Shown: positions 47,013-55,980, counted from the stretch's first letter. The stretch: DNA of 64,000 nt from Akkermansia sp. N21116 (GCF_029854705.2 NZ_CP139035.1:2170001-2234000); one strand, 5' to 3'. Numbers and translations are program-made. Notes: generated from the letters alone by a model not told the origin.

Positions 47013-47514
47013 CTGGCAGTCAGGAACCAGACGATCATCAGGGCGGCTATCCCTAATTTGAACAGGAATCCTGCGAAGATCCCCAGAACAGCCCCTATCC
47101 CGGAGGAAAGACTTTCCCGTATTTCCCGTTTTTGAAACCCGACCTCAAAAATAACGGCCCCCAGGAAAGGGCCGATGAGGATGCCCATTGGGAAAAAAAA
47201 CCTCCGATGAGAAGTCCGATCAGGCTTCCCCAGAGACCGGCCTTAGTGCTGCCGAAGCGTTTGGCTCCCCAATAGGTGCAAATGTTATCTCCCAGCATGC
47301 CGATGATGCAGAGTAGGGCAAGAGCCCCCCACGTTACCCATCCGGGGGAATATTCCGGAGAGGAAGAGATGAAGGAGGCGGTCATGCAGCCCAGGAATAT
47401 CATCGGGTGGCCCGGCACGACGGGGATGACACAACCAGCGAGTCCCATTCCGACAAGGATCAGGACAAGCAACGTCAATGCCGTTTGAAGGGAATACTGT
47501 AAAATGATATCCAT
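47000..47514 (-). pseudogene. DUF456 membrane protein, frameshifted in a homopolymer
   Basis: The 5' part (from ATG 47514, MDIILQYSLQTALTLLVLIL) and the 3' part (PMGILIGPFLGAVIFEVGFQ) belong to one DUF456-type small membrane protein but lie in different frames. The break is in an A8 run on the plus strand (47193-47200; T8 in the gene). Adding one T gives GGFFFPMGILIGPF, the usual DUF456 sequence, and continues to the stop at 47000 (SYWY end). As read, the upper frame runs on to a stop at 47095. This may be a true mutation, slippage or a sequence error. Confidence 0.75.
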
Positions 47515-47524
47515 GGGCGGAGAT

Positions 47525-47557
47525 AAAAACAGACTAACCCGTATAAGGATTAGTCTG
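47525..47557 (-). terminator. Terminator after the Lys/Ala-repeat gene
   Basis: Minus-strand hairpin CAGACTAA...TTAGTCTG with a run TTTTTATCT behind it. It is placed between the repeat-protein gene and the DUF456 gene and likely separates them. Confidence 0.8.
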
Positions 47558-47622
47558 AAGAAATGCGAGGTAGCAGCCCCCTTGTTCGTCATGGTAGCTG
47601 CGCCTTGCCGATTTCCGACGAA

Positions 47623-47880
47623 TTATTCGGAATCAGCTGCAGGAGCCTTCTTGGCGGGAGCTTTTTTGGCAGGGGCCTTCTTGGCGGGAGCTGCTTCGGT
47701 TTTAGGAGCGGCTGCCTTCTTCTTGGGCGCTGCGGGCTTCTTTTCCGAGTCGTCGTCCTTGGCAATGGAGACGGCAAGTCTTACAGGAAGGGTTTTGCTA
47801 GCCTGTTCAAGCTCTTTCTTGCGCTTGATGTAGTTGATACGGCGGCGGCGCTTGGTGACTTTGCGGTGTTGCTGACCCAT
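47623..47880 (-). CDS. Small basic Lys/Ala-repeat protein
   Basis: An 85-residue protein. The N terminus MGQQHRKVTKRRRRINYIKR is extremely basic and looks conserved in its lineage (recalled, not searched). The C terminus is a histone H1-like Lys/Ala/Pro repeat with units AKKAP occurring four times in a row. There is no signal peptide. A nucleic-acid or ribosome-associated role is likely but not proven. A good terminator follows. It is divergent from gluQ. Confidence 0.7.
   Translation of the reverse strand: MGQQHRKVTKRRRRINYIKRKKELEQASKTLPVRLAVSIAKDDDSEKKPAAPKKKAAAPKTEAAPAKKAPAKKAPAKKAPAADSE
47642..47695 (-). repeat. Tandem 15-base repeats coding AKKAP
   Basis: About four imperfect 15-base units coding for AKKAP lie in the 3' third of the basic protein gene. 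They diverge at synonymous positions (for example aagaaggcc versus aaaaaagct on the gene strand), which suggests they are old and kept by selection on the protein. Confidence 0.6.
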
Positions 47881-48050
47881 GATTGGTAGTTTGTTGGTTC
47901 TTTAATCTGGATTTTCTCTTTCTGAGTGAGATGGGCTTATTTAGCTTTAACAGGGGGGGGTGGGCAAGGATAAATTTACAAGAGAACACGGAAGTTGCCG
48001 TTCATGTGTTTGTATTTGACGCGAAAGCGGGAATATTCCATCACTTGGAT

Positions 48051-48893
48051 ATGGATTTCAAATTGCCCAGAACGCGTTTTGCTCCCAGTCCGAGCGGATT
48101 GCTCCATTTGGGTCATGTACTGGCGGCCTGGAAAGCCCGAACCCTTGCCGACGAACTGGGCGGGGAATGTCTGCTGCGGATGGAGGATATCGACACGGTC
48201 CGGTGCCGGACGGACTGGGCGGACGGCATCATGGAAGACTTGGGCTGGCTCGGAATTCGCTTTGACGGAGAGGTTGTTTTCCAATCCAGTCGCATGTCTT
48301 TGTATGCGGCTGCTTTGGAACGATTGAAATACCTTGGGGTCGTTTACCCATGTTTTTGCACGCGGCGCGAAATTGCAGAGGAACTCGCCCGTTCCGGAGG
48401 TGCTCCCCAGGGAGAAGCGGTGGATTCCTATCCCGGTACCTGCCGTGATCTACCATCTGATCTCCGGGATGAGCTGATCGCTTCCGGAGCCGCTCATGCA
48501 TGGAGGCTGGATTGCGCGCGGGCAGCCGCGTTGACGGGCGACCTTGCCTGGGTGGATCTGCGTTTTGGCCGCCAAGTGTGCCATCCCTGCATGTTGGGAG
48601 ATGTAGTTCTCGCCCGCAAGGATTGTCTGACCAGTTATCATCTGGCCGTTGTGACGGACGATGCGGAACAGGGCATTTCCCATGTGACCAGGGGTGAGGA
48701 TCTTCTGCCTTGTACAGGCATACACCGCGTTCTTCAGGAACTCCTCGGCCTGCCTGTTCCCGTTTGGGAACACCATAGATTGGTTTGCGATGACCGGGGA
48801 GTCAGACTGGCCAAAAGAAATGGGAGCCTGGCTATACGTACACTACGGGAACAGGGCCTCTCTCCCAGAGAAATCATGCAGATGATTTGTTAG
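48051..48893 (+). CDS. gluQ: Glutamyl-queuosine tRNA(Asp) synthetase
   Basis: A 280-residue truncated glutamyl-tRNA synthetase-like enzyme that charges queuosine-34 of tRNA(Asp) with glutamate. The class I signatures are RTRFAPSPSGLLHLGHVLAA (HIGH) and VRLAKRNGSLAIRTL (KMSKS-type). The zinc-site motif C-x-C...Y...C is visible in CFCTRREI and YPGTCRDL. The anticodon-binding domain of GluRS is absent, as expected. ATG 48051 is preferred; the frame is open from 47883 but the added residues are not conserved. Confidence 0.93.
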   Translation: MDFKLPRTRFAPSPSGLLHLGHVLAAWKARTLADELGGECLLRMEDIDTVRCRTDWADGIMEDLGWLGIRFDGEVVFQSSRMSLYAAALERLKYLGVVYPCFCTRREIAEELARSGGAPQGEAVDSYPGTCRDLPSDLRDELIASGAAHAWRLDCARAAALTGDLAWVDLRFGRQVCHPCMLGDVVLARKDCLTSYHLAVVTDDAEQGISHVTRGEDLLPCTGIHRVLQELLGLPVPVWEHHRLVCDDRGVRLAKRNGSLAIRTLREQGLSPREIMQMIC

Positions 48894-48955
48894 GGAAAAT
48901 GGCATTGACACCTTGCATGGTGGGGTATAAAGTCCACATCAATCCAGAATTAGTG

Positions 48956-49528
48956 ATGAAGAGTTATCAACCGATGGCTGTCCTTGTGGCAGTAAGCACA
49001 ATAGCCCTGGTTTCATGTGAGCAGCCTCCCCGTGTTGTGGACAGGCCGCTACCCGGATTCAATGGAACGCCCTATACGAATACGGAAACTCCGTCTGTGA
49101 TTCCTGCTCCCGATCAAACGGAGCTTCTTAACCAGCTTCAGGATCCATCCTCAATTGGCATTGATCCCAATAATCAGCAGGGATTAGCTTCTGGCAATAC
49201 GGGAGTCAATCCCGGTACGGGTACGATTGGGCAGATTCTTGCCAATCCCGGTACGACGCCTTCGCCGACTATTACCCCGTCTCCGACAGTCAAAACGCCC
49301 GTCCAGACGCCTAAGGTAAATCCCGTGACGCCTCCTGTAAATCCTCCCAAACCGGCCAATAACGAGTCGATCCAGACTGCATGGCCGACGGAAGATCCGA
49401 TGGTCGTTTTCAGCCCGTATGACCGGACGAAAAAGATCCGTATTCAGAAACCTGACGGTACCCGTCAGGCTCCCGGTACAATCATGCGTGATCCTCACTT
49501 TCCGGATCGCAAGTTTATCGTGCCGTAA
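48956..49528 (+). CDS. Pro/Thr-rich lipoprotein of unknown function
   Basis: A 190-residue predicted lipoprotein, lipobox VSC near residue 21 (VLVAVSTIALVSC). The mature chain is disordered and Pro/Thr/Asn-rich (TPSPTITPSPTVKTPVQTPK, VNPPKPANNE). It ends with a short conserved-looking segment WPTEDPMVVFSPYDRTKKIR, then GTIMRDPHFPDRKFIVP. That last block, with a D-P-x-F-x-x-R motif, might be a small binding domain. No function is assigned. Confidence 0.7.
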   Translation: MKSYQPMAVLVAVSTIALVSCEQPPRVVDRPLPGFNGTPYTNTETPSVIPAPDQTELLNQLQDPSSIGIDPNNQQGLASGNTGVNPGTGTIGQILANPGTTPSPTITPSPTVKTPVQTPKVNPVTPPVNPPKPANNESIQTAWPTEDPMVVFSPYDRTKKIRIQKPDGTRQAPGTIMRDPHFPDRKFIVP

Positions 49529-49584
49529 GTGCTCTTCCGGAGTTTTCCTCATGGAGGCAGATTCCCGATAAGATGTTTTTTCAT

Positions 49585-49618
49585 ACAGCACTTTCCTTTC
49601 GGGTCAGTGCTGTTTTTC
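49585..49618 (+). terminator. Terminator after the Pro/Thr-rich lipoprotein gene
   Basis: An 8-bp stem ACAGCACT (49585-49592) with AGTGCTGT (49606-49613) and a T tract TTTTCT. It ends about 20 bases ahead of the tyrA start. Confidence 0.8.
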
Positions 49619-49634
49619 TATACTTTTCCTACTC

Positions 49635-50540
49635 GTGATAGATTCCATCATTATCCGTACCGTATCGATACTGGGCCCGGGGCTTCTGGGCGGTTCGCTG
49701 GCTCTTGCTCTGAAAAAATACAGCCCCGGCATCAAGGTGCATCTATGGGGACGCCGGGAGGAACCGCTGGAGACAGCCAGAAAACTGGATGCTGCGGATT
49801 TGTATACGGTGGATTTGAATGAGGCCGTCCAAGGTTCTGACCTGGTTGTTTTGGCAACTCCTGTGGGAACTATGCGTTCTATGATGGAGCAAGTGGCTGC
49901 CGGGAATTTGGAACAGGCACTGGTGACGGATGTCGGCTCAGTGAAGGGGTGTGTCCACCGTGATGTGGGTTCGTGGCTTTCCGAACGCAACGTGGCATTC
50001 ATTGGCTCCCATCCGATGGCAGGATCGGAGAAACAGGGCATGGAATATGCGGATCCGGAGTTGTTTTGCAATGCCATGGTTGCCTTGACGAATGAGGAAA
50101 ATCTGTCCTCTTCGTTAGTTTCATCTCTCCGTCTATTCTGGGAAACCGTGGGAGGTCGTGTGATTGAGATGGACTCCGTTTCCCATGACCGGGCCGTGGC
50201 CAGGATTTCCCATATGCCTCATGCTCTGGCGTCTGTTTGTGCCAGGGGCTCCGGGAAGGATTGTACGGATATGCTTGATTCTCTGAAAGCTCTGGCGGCA
50301 GGGGGGTTTCGTGATACGACGCGCGTTTCGATGGGCAAACCTTCCATGTGGGCGGAAATTCTTATGGAAAACGGGGAGGAAGTCCTGGCCGCTTTGGATA
50401 TATGTGCCGCGGAATTGGATTGCTTGAGGAATTTGTTGCGGAAAGGGAACAGGGATGCCCTCAAACTCTGGCTTCAGGGGGCCGGTGATATGCGACGGAC
50501 AATTATGCATCCGTCGCCAGATGAAAGCGGGCTGGAATGA
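49635..50540 (+). CDS. tyrA: Prephenate dehydrogenase
   Basis: A 301-residue NAD(P)-dependent enzyme converting prephenate to 4-hydroxyphenylpyruvate in tyrosine synthesis. The N-terminal Rossmann motif is SILGPGLLGGSLALALKKY. Further elements are LVVLATPVGTMRSMM, VTDVGSVKG and the substrate-site AFIGSHPMAGSEKQGMEYA, then HDRAVARISHMPHALA. The start appears to be GTG at 49635, directly behind the upstream terminator. There is no ACT or chorismate mutase domain. It converges with the lipoprotein gene at 50574. Confidence 0.93.
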   Translation: MIDSIIIRTVSILGPGLLGGSLALALKKYSPGIKVHLWGRREEPLETARKLDAADLYTVDLNEAVQGSDLVVLATPVGTMRSMMEQVAAGNLEQALVTDVGSVKGCVHRDVGSWLSERNVAFIGSHPMAGSEKQGMEYADPELFCNAMVALTNEENLSSSLVSSLRLFWETVGGRVIEMDSVSHDRAVARISHMPHALASVCARGSGKDCTDMLDSLKALAAGGFRDTTRVSMGKPSMWAEILMENGEEVLAALDICAAELDCLRNLLRKGNRDALKLWLQGAGDMRRTIMHPSPDESGLE

Positions 50541-50573
50541 TAAATGGAGAGGGGGGAAGCAAACTTACCTTGA

Positions 50574-51215
50574 TTAGTCGGTTCTGCCCATCATGGAGCG
50601 GGTTTCATCAACCGTTTTGACTTGGTATTCTTTCAAGGAATAGACTGGAGGAGCGGCTAGATCGGCGCGTTTTTGGATGATGTTTTCGTTCAAATCCGTC
50701 TCGAAGGTTTTCTTGCCGTCCCAGGATTTACTGGAATCCCCGTATGAGCTGGTTGCGAAGCTGGCGTCTCCTCCCTGCCATTTGCGGTTATTGAAATTCT
50801 CGGCGTTCTTGATGAATTCCGGCGTTTCCACGGTCATTTCGTTGAGTTTGCGGCTGTCTTTCCATGCCTTGGTATCGAAGGCTTTTCTGGAAACGTCGGC
50901 GAGGGATGTTTCGAATCCCTTCGTGTCGAACTTTTTCTTTTCAAAGGCATCGTCATTGCCCGTATCGTAACGATTGCCTTCGAATGAGCTTCTGCGGTCC
51001 GAGGCAACCTGCATCGTGCCATCCGGCATTTTTTTATAGGAAAACCCGCCGGCATAATGTTCGCGGAGGTCCTTTTCCTGTCCAAAATCCTGACGTACCC
51101 CATCCTGTTTTTTTCCGCTGACCAGAGAGGTCTTCCGATCTGTTTCTACGGAACAGGAGACGGTCAGTAGAACGGCGGATGCCAACAGGGCAAATCGTAG
51201 GAAAGCTTTGCTCAT
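50574..51215 (-). CDS. Lipoprotein of unknown function (Lys/Phe/Asp-rich)
   Basis: A 213-residue predicted lipoprotein, with the lipobox in ALLASAVLLTVSC (Cys at residue 21). The mature chain repeats short K-x-F-D/E-T elements (EKKKFDTKGFETS, SRKAFDTKAWKDS, WDGKKTFETD), which hints at a degenerate internal repeat. No known domain is recognised. A periplasmic role is all that can be said. Confidence 0.7.
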   Translation of the reverse strand: MSKAFLRFALLASAVLLTVSCSVETDRKTSLVSGKKQDGVRQDFGQEKDLREHYAGGFSYKKMPDGTMQVASDRRSSFEGNRYDTGNDDAFEKKKFDTKGFETSLADVSRKAFDTKAWKDSRKLNEMTVETPEFIKNAENFNNRKWQGGDASFATSSYGDSSKSWDGKKTFETDLNENIIQKRADLAAPPVYSLKEYQVKTVDETRSMMGRTD

Positions 51216-51288
51216 AGATGCGGATTAACCAATATGACGCGTTAAATCAAGTAGAGAGATGAAAAAAGTGAGGGACCCTGGATTTTTT

Positions 51289-52734
51289 TTACCTCATGAC
51301 GGATGCCGCCGGGCCGGGAACTCCGTAGGGAGATATCCCCCTGACGGCTAGTGAAGCGGCATTGCCGATGAAGGAATTGGGTAGTGTCAGCTTTGTTTGA
51401 TTGCCCGGCAGGAGGCATAACGTGCGCCACTGGGAACCGTAGCGGGCCTGAATGGCCCATTTTCGCGCGGGACGACCGCTGGGTGTCCATGTGAGCGATG
51501 TAACGGAGGAGTTGCCCGTGGCACTGAGATTGGGCTGTCCCGGTTCTGCGGATCCCGACCAAGGCATGGCAGGAGGGATTGCTGCATCAGGATAAAGAGC
51601 CCGAATATGTTTCTGGATGCCGTCTTTGTTCTGAAGGATGGAACGTATGCTCCAGAAGCATTGACCGGGGGCCGTACGCGCCAGGGAGCGGGAGTATTGA
51701 ATCTGTCTGGCAATTTCGGAAGCCGGTCTTCCTGGATCTTCAGAGCTCTTAATACGGGCTGTGGCGATGCCGGGCCAAACGGGGCGGGACGGGTTCTGGG
51801 CAGCCCACCATTGCATCAAGGCAGGAAAACTCTGCTTGGCCGGTTCACACCTCCAGTAAAGCTGTGGTGCCAGGTAGTCCACCCATCCCTTGCGAAGCCA
51901 TTTTCTGGCGTCGCAGGCAAGGTTTTCATAGGCATCGACTCCGGCTTCGATACCGCTCGGATTACCGGGTCTCCAAATGCCGAACGGACTGATACCGACG
52001 CGTACCCAAGGTTTGGCCGATTTGACCATGTCATACATGTCGGAAACGAAGGAATCAATGTAGTCACGGCGCTGGGAGCTGCTCTTGCCGTCGCGGAGGA
52101 CGGCGGGAGGATAGGGGTAGAAGTAGTCGTCCAGATGGATTCCGTCGATGTCATACCGTTTCACAATGTCCTCGACGACACTCAAGACATGGCTTCGCGA
52201 GCGGGAGATACCCGGATCCAGCATCAGGACGCTGCCGGCGGGCTTGATGATTTCCGGGTGGGAAAGGGAGATGTGGCCTCTGCCTACGCTGTGGTTTTTG
52301 TTGGCTTTGGCCCGGAATGGGTTGATCCATGCGTGGAGTTCCAGCCCGCGAATATGGGCCTGGGCTGTTGCAAAGGCGAGGGGATCGTACCCCGGATTAA
52401 CTCCCGGGCCGGAGAGCCATTGGCTCCAGGGCTCCAGCGAGGAGCGGTAGAGGGCATCGGAGTTTGGGCGTATTTGCAGGAAAACGGCGTTGAGCCTCAA
52501 CTGGGCGCAGGTGTTCAGAATGCGGATGAGTTCTGCCTGTTGGGCTGAAGCGGAAAGGCCAGACCGGGAAGGCCAGTCAAGATTGTGGACGGTGGCTACC
52601 CATGCAGCCCGGAACTCCTGCCTGGGGGGAGGTACGTTTTCCCGGGAAGGCTGCCATGCAAGAAGAGGGGTGGCGGCCAGCAGCAGGCTCAAGGCCGTTC
52701 CGTATATTTTGCCGGATATTGAGCGGATTTTCAT
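51289..52734 (-). CDS. GHL10-type secreted glycoside hydrolase
   Basis: A 481-residue exported protein. A signal peptide begins at ATG 52734 (MKIRSISGKIYGTALSLLLA). The core is the DUF187/GHL10 (glycosyl hydrolase-like 10) barrel: REFRAAWVATVHNLDWPSRS, CAQLRLNAVFLQIRPNSDAL, HIRGLELHAWINPFRA and YDIDGIHLDDYFYPYP, where the Asp/Glu pair on the strand ends is expected to be catalytic. VRVGISPFGIWRPGNPSG follows, then a C-terminal fibronectin-like region (SSVTSLTWTPSG). The substrate is a glycan, perhaps peptidoglycan or host oligosaccharide; neither is proven. Confidence 0.87.
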   Translation of the reverse strand: MKIRSISGKIYGTALSLLLAATPLLAWQPSRENVPPPRQEFRAAWVATVHNLDWPSRSGLSASAQQAELIRILNTCAQLRLNAVFLQIRPNSDALYRSSLEPWSQWLSGPGVNPGYDPLAFATAQAHIRGLELHAWINPFRAKANKNHSVGRGHISLSHPEIIKPAGSVLMLDPGISRSRSHVLSVVEDIVKRYDIDGIHLDDYFYPYPPAVLRDGKSSSQRRDYIDSFVSDMYDMVKSAKPWVRVGISPFGIWRPGNPSGIEAGVDAYENLACDARKWLRKGWVDYLAPQLYWRCEPAKQSFPALMQWWAAQNPSRPVWPGIATARIKSSEDPGRPASEIARQIQYSRSLARTAPGQCFWSIRSILQNKDGIQKHIRALYPDAAIPPAMPWSGSAEPGQPNLSATGNSSVTSLTWTPSGRPARKWAIQARYGSQWRTLCLLPGNQTKLTLPNSFIGNAASLAVRGISPYGVPGPAASVMR

Positions 52735-52881
52735 GGATGAATGCAACTGCGACAGATGTACCCGATAGGCGGGAGAATGTCCATCAGTCATCGGGACTTC
52801 CCCTATGGTTTTTCCTGTCAGAAATGACTGGGAAAGACGTTTTTTAAACAAAAATGCGCTTGGGCGTCACTATACAGGTAT

Positions 52882-53163
52882 ATGAACGAACCGATGAAAA
52901 AGAAACTAAAATACGTTTGGCTCATTCCGTTGGCTGCCATGGCTTTTCCTCTGAGTTCCTGTACGACGGATGCCTACGGCAATACTTCGGTATCTCCGGG
53001 AGGAGCCGTTGCCATCGGTGTGGGAGCTCTGGCTGCCGGAGCCATTGCCGGTGCGGCCATCCAGAACAATCATGATCGCAAGCACCATTACGACGACCGT
53101 TACCATGATCACCATCACCACAATGACCATTACAGGCATGATTACCGCCATTACCATCGCTGA
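52882..53163 (+). CDS. Histidine-rich small lipoprotein
   Basis: A 93-residue predicted lipoprotein, with the lipobox in AMAFPLSSC. After a hydrophobic Gly/Ala segment (VAIGVGALAAGAIAGAAIQN) the last ~32 residues are a His/Asp/Tyr tail (HHYDDRYHDHHHHNDHYRHD) that could chelate zinc, copper or nickel. The Gly/Ala region resembles a glycine-zipper. The start may be 52882 or the ATG at 52894. It lies 154 bases before the Mla-like operon. Confidence 0.75.
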   Translation: MNEPMKKKLKYVWLIPLAAMAFPLSSCTTDAYGNTSVSPGGAVAIGVGALAAGAIAGAAIQNNHDRKHHYDDRYHDHHHHNDHYRHDYRHYHR

Positions 53164-53316
53164 GGATGGCGGGAGTAATGATCAGTTGTTTCGAAAAACG
53201 TTTCCCGCCGGACAACATGCGGCAGGGGTTCCTTTTCTTTGTTGTATGGATTCTTCTAAAGAGGAATGGTAGAATGATGGCTTGATTCGGTCTCTTGAAC
53301 GTGTTTAGTAACATTC

Positions 53317-54117
53317 ATGCATTTTCGCTTGCCGGCGACTCTGGGACGAATGGCCTTCAATGTATTGGATCTTTTTGGATCCATGGGCGTCCTGTTTTTC
53401 GGTTTCCTGCGGAGTTGTTTGTATGGGAAGTTCCGCTACCGGGTGCTTGTCGATCAAATCATGAGGATCGGTGTCGGTTCTCAGCCTGTTGTCCTGCTGA
53501 CGGGAGTTTTTACCGGGGCTGTGCTGGAGGCCCAGACTCTTTTCCAGCTTCAGACGGTGAAAATGGAGACGATGGGGGGGGCGGTCGTAGCCGTGGGTAT
53601 GTTCCGTGAGCTGGGTCCCGTCATTACGGGGTTGATGCTGGCGGGACGTGTCGGATCTGCCATGGCTGCTGAAATTGGCACCATGCAGGTGACGGAACAA
53701 GTGGATGCTCTGAGGACGATGAATGTCGATCCTGTGGACTACCTCGTCAAACCACGCATCCAGGCGATGTTGATTTCCACGCCGATTTTGATGCTGGAGG
53801 CTGTTCTGATGGGGGTTCTTGCTGCGTATGTGATCGGCGTTGTGTCTTTCAACGTCAACGAGGCCTACTGGCTCCACTTTATGCAGAAGTTTGTCGCAAT
53901 CGGAGACTTGGTTTGTTCGGTTGTCAAGGCTCTTGTTTTTGCTATGTTGATCGGGATTATTTCCTGCCGGGAAGGAATGGCTACTGTAGACGGTGCCGTA
54001 GGTGTCGGGCGTTCGACAATGCGCGCCATGGTATATTCCGCCGTTTCCCTGCTGGTTGCCAATTTCCTGCTGACAATGGTGCTGAACCAGATTTTCCCGA
54101 TGGGGTTCATGCGTTAA
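53317..54117 (+). CDS. mlaE: MlaE-family ABC transporter permease
   Basis: A 266-residue inner-membrane permease. Family elements are FTGAVLEAQTLFQLQ, RELGPVITGLMLAGRVGSAM, AAEIGTMQVTEQVDALRTM and VDYLVKPRIQAMLISTP. It is the channel part of an MCE-type lipid transporter that moves phospholipids between the two membranes. It is followed within 5 bases by an MlaF-type ATPase and then an MlaD-type MCE protein. No mlaA, mlaB or mlaC gene is seen here. Confidence 0.95.
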   Translation: MHFRLPATLGRMAFNVLDLFGSMGVLFFGFLRSCLYGKFRYRVLVDQIMRIGVGSQPVVLLTGVFTGAVLEAQTLFQLQTVKMETMGGAVVAVGMFRELGPVITGLMLAGRVGSAMAAEIGTMQVTEQVDALRTMNVDPVDYLVKPRIQAMLISTPILMLEAVLMGVLAAYVIGVVSFNVNEAYWLHFMQKFVAIGDLVCSVVKALVFAMLIGIISCREGMATVDGAVGVGRSTMRAMVYSAVSLLVANFLLTMVLNQIFPMGFMR

Positions 54118-54121
54118 CGAA

Positions 54122-54967
54122 ATGACCGGAAGACGAATTATGCAAACACCCTACATTGAAGTTGACGGCATTACCCAGTCTTTTGGATCCCAGCGTGTGC
54201 TGGACGGAGTCAGTTTTGAGGTGAAACGCGGAGAACTTTTGGCGCTCATAGGCGGTTCCGGGGCGGGCAAAAGCGTCATCCTCAAACATCTTGTCGGATT
54301 GCTGGATCCCAAGTCGGGAACCGTCATGATTGATGGCAAGCGCATGAGCAATGTTCCCGAGGCGGACAAGGCACCTCTGCGTTCCAGGATCGGCTTTATG
54401 TTCCAGCAGGGGGCTTTGTTCGATTCCATGAGTGTTTTCGAGAACGTTGCTTTCCCGTTGATCGAGCAAGGTATTAAAGACGAAAACGAGATACGCTCCA
54501 GAGTGGAGGCCGCCCTGGCTTCCGTGGAACTGGACGGGCATGGTGACAAAATGCCGGCCAACCTTTCCGGGGGCATGATCAAGCGTGTAGCTGTCGCCCG
54601 GGCCATGGTGTCGTCCCCCGAGTGCCTGCTGTATGATGAACCGACGGCCGGATTGGATCCGGTCGTATCCGACAATGTCAGTTTCATGATCCGCCGCATC
54701 TGCATTCGGGAAAACATTACGACGCTGATCGTTACGCATGACATGAGCAGCGTTATTCATATCGCCGACCGGGTGATCTTTCTGGACCGGGGTAAAGTCC
54801 GCTGGACAGGTACGCCGCTGGAATTGGTGAAGACGGAAGACCCTCTTTTGATGAATTTCGTCCGCGGCTCGTCGGGCGAGGACTGGAAAACCCTGCAGGG
54901 GGAACCCAGACCGAATTTTCAGGAAAAACTGATTAACGAAGCAATTCGAGAACGTTATCACATTTGA
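54122..54967 (+). CDS. mlaF: MlaF-family ABC ATPase
   Basis: A 281-residue ATPase. Walker A GGSGAGKS, signature LSGGMIKRVAVARAM, Walker B LLYDEPTAGLDPV and the H-loop VTHDM are intact. Start 54122 or the ATG at 54140. It ends 8 bases before the mlaD-type start, so mlaE-F-D form a tight operon. Confidence 0.95.
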   Translation: MTGRRIMQTPYIEVDGITQSFGSQRVLDGVSFEVKRGELLALIGGSGAGKSVILKHLVGLLDPKSGTVMIDGKRMSNVPEADKAPLRSRIGFMFQQGALFDSMSVFENVAFPLIEQGIKDENEIRSRVEAALASVELDGHGDKMPANLSGGMIKRVAVARAMVSSPECLLYDEPTAGLDPVVSDNVSFMIRRICIRENITTLIVTHDMSSVIHIADRVIFLDRGKVRWTGTPLELVKTEDPLLMNFVRGSSGEDWKTLQGEPRPNFQEKLINEAIRERYHI

Positions 54968-54975
54968 TTATTTTT

Positions 54976-55980
54976 ATGAGTAAAAAAACCAGAACGGAAA
55001 CATGGGTGGGGCTGTTCCTGCTGATCGGGATTATCCTGGTGACGGTTGCCGTCCTCTCCGTCGGCAATTTCAAAACATCTTCGGATACCACATATCCTAT
55101 CAGTATCATGTACAAGGATGCCGCCGGATTGATCAAGGGCTCCCAGCTTCGACTGGGGGGGGCTTTTGTCGGAGAGGTTGTGTCTCCCCCGGAATTGACG
55201 GAAACCGGCAACAGGGTCATCGTTCACGTCAGAATCAACAAAGCCGTCAGGATCCAGGTCGGTTCGGATTTTCGCATCGACATGCAGAACCTCCTTGGAG
55301 ACAAATACATCGACATTGTTCCTCCCGAAGAACCGACTAATCAGTACCTGCCTCCAGGTTCCCTCATTATGGGACAGACGGAAAGCGATCTGAACAAGAT
55401 CAAGAACAATGCCGTCCAGGCCAGTCAGGATGTGGTAAACCTGTTGCGCAAGCTGGACGAAAACTTCGACAATATCGAACGGGCGATCAACGATATTTCC
55501 TATGCGGCCAAAAGCCTGGCAGAAACAACCCGGAAAATCAACGAAGGGATCTTATCTACGGAAAACGTTTCCTATGTAAACGGAATCCTTAGAAATACCG
55601 ACGAAACGACCCGGAAGATGCCGGAGATGATCGACGAAGCCCGCAACTCTCTGGTGGCGCTGAACGATACCATGACCGATGTGCGAGACGTAACTAAATC
55701 GATTGGAGAGAAACTCAATCTTCTGGATCCGGCTTTCCGGGATGCGGCTCCGACCATGGCTGCTGTCCGCCAGACAGCCAACAACGTTTCGACAATAACA
55801 CAGGATATCCGCAAGGGTAGGGGAACCGTCGGAACGCTCATGTATGACAAGTCCTTCAAGGAACAGATCGAACAGTTTATCCGTAATCTTCGCGATTATG
55901 GCATTCTGCGGTACAGGAATCCCGATGAACCTCCGCCTTCGACCGATCCGCGAACAGGTTATTCCGGAAGTCGCCGTTGA
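54976..55980 (+). CDS. mlaD: MlaD-like MCE-domain protein
   Basis: A 334-residue protein with one N-terminal helix (TWVGLFLLIGIILVTVAVLS) and an MCE domain (PISIMYKDAAGLIKGSQLRL, GGAFVGEVVSP, IDMQNLLGDKYIDIVPP). The remaining ~190 residues are a long helical region with regular hydrophobic/charged spacing and the MCE-tail motif TVGTLMYDKSF, well beyond the length of E. coli MlaD, suggesting a bridge-like or needle-like extension. The ATG at 54976 is preferred over an upstream TTG. Confidence 0.92.
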   Translation: MSKKTRTETWVGLFLLIGIILVTVAVLSVGNFKTSSDTTYPISIMYKDAAGLIKGSQLRLGGAFVGEVVSPPELTETGNRVIVHVRINKAVRIQVGSDFRIDMQNLLGDKYIDIVPPEEPTNQYLPPGSLIMGQTESDLNKIKNNAVQASQDVVNLLRKLDENFDNIERAINDISYAAKSLAETTRKINEGILSTENVSYVNGILRNTDETTRKMPEMIDEARNSLVALNDTMTDVRDVTKSIGEKLNLLDPAFRDAAPTMAAVRQTANNVSTITQDIRKGRGTVGTLMYDKSFKEQIEQFIRNLRDYGILRYRNPDEPPPSTDPRTGYSGSRR

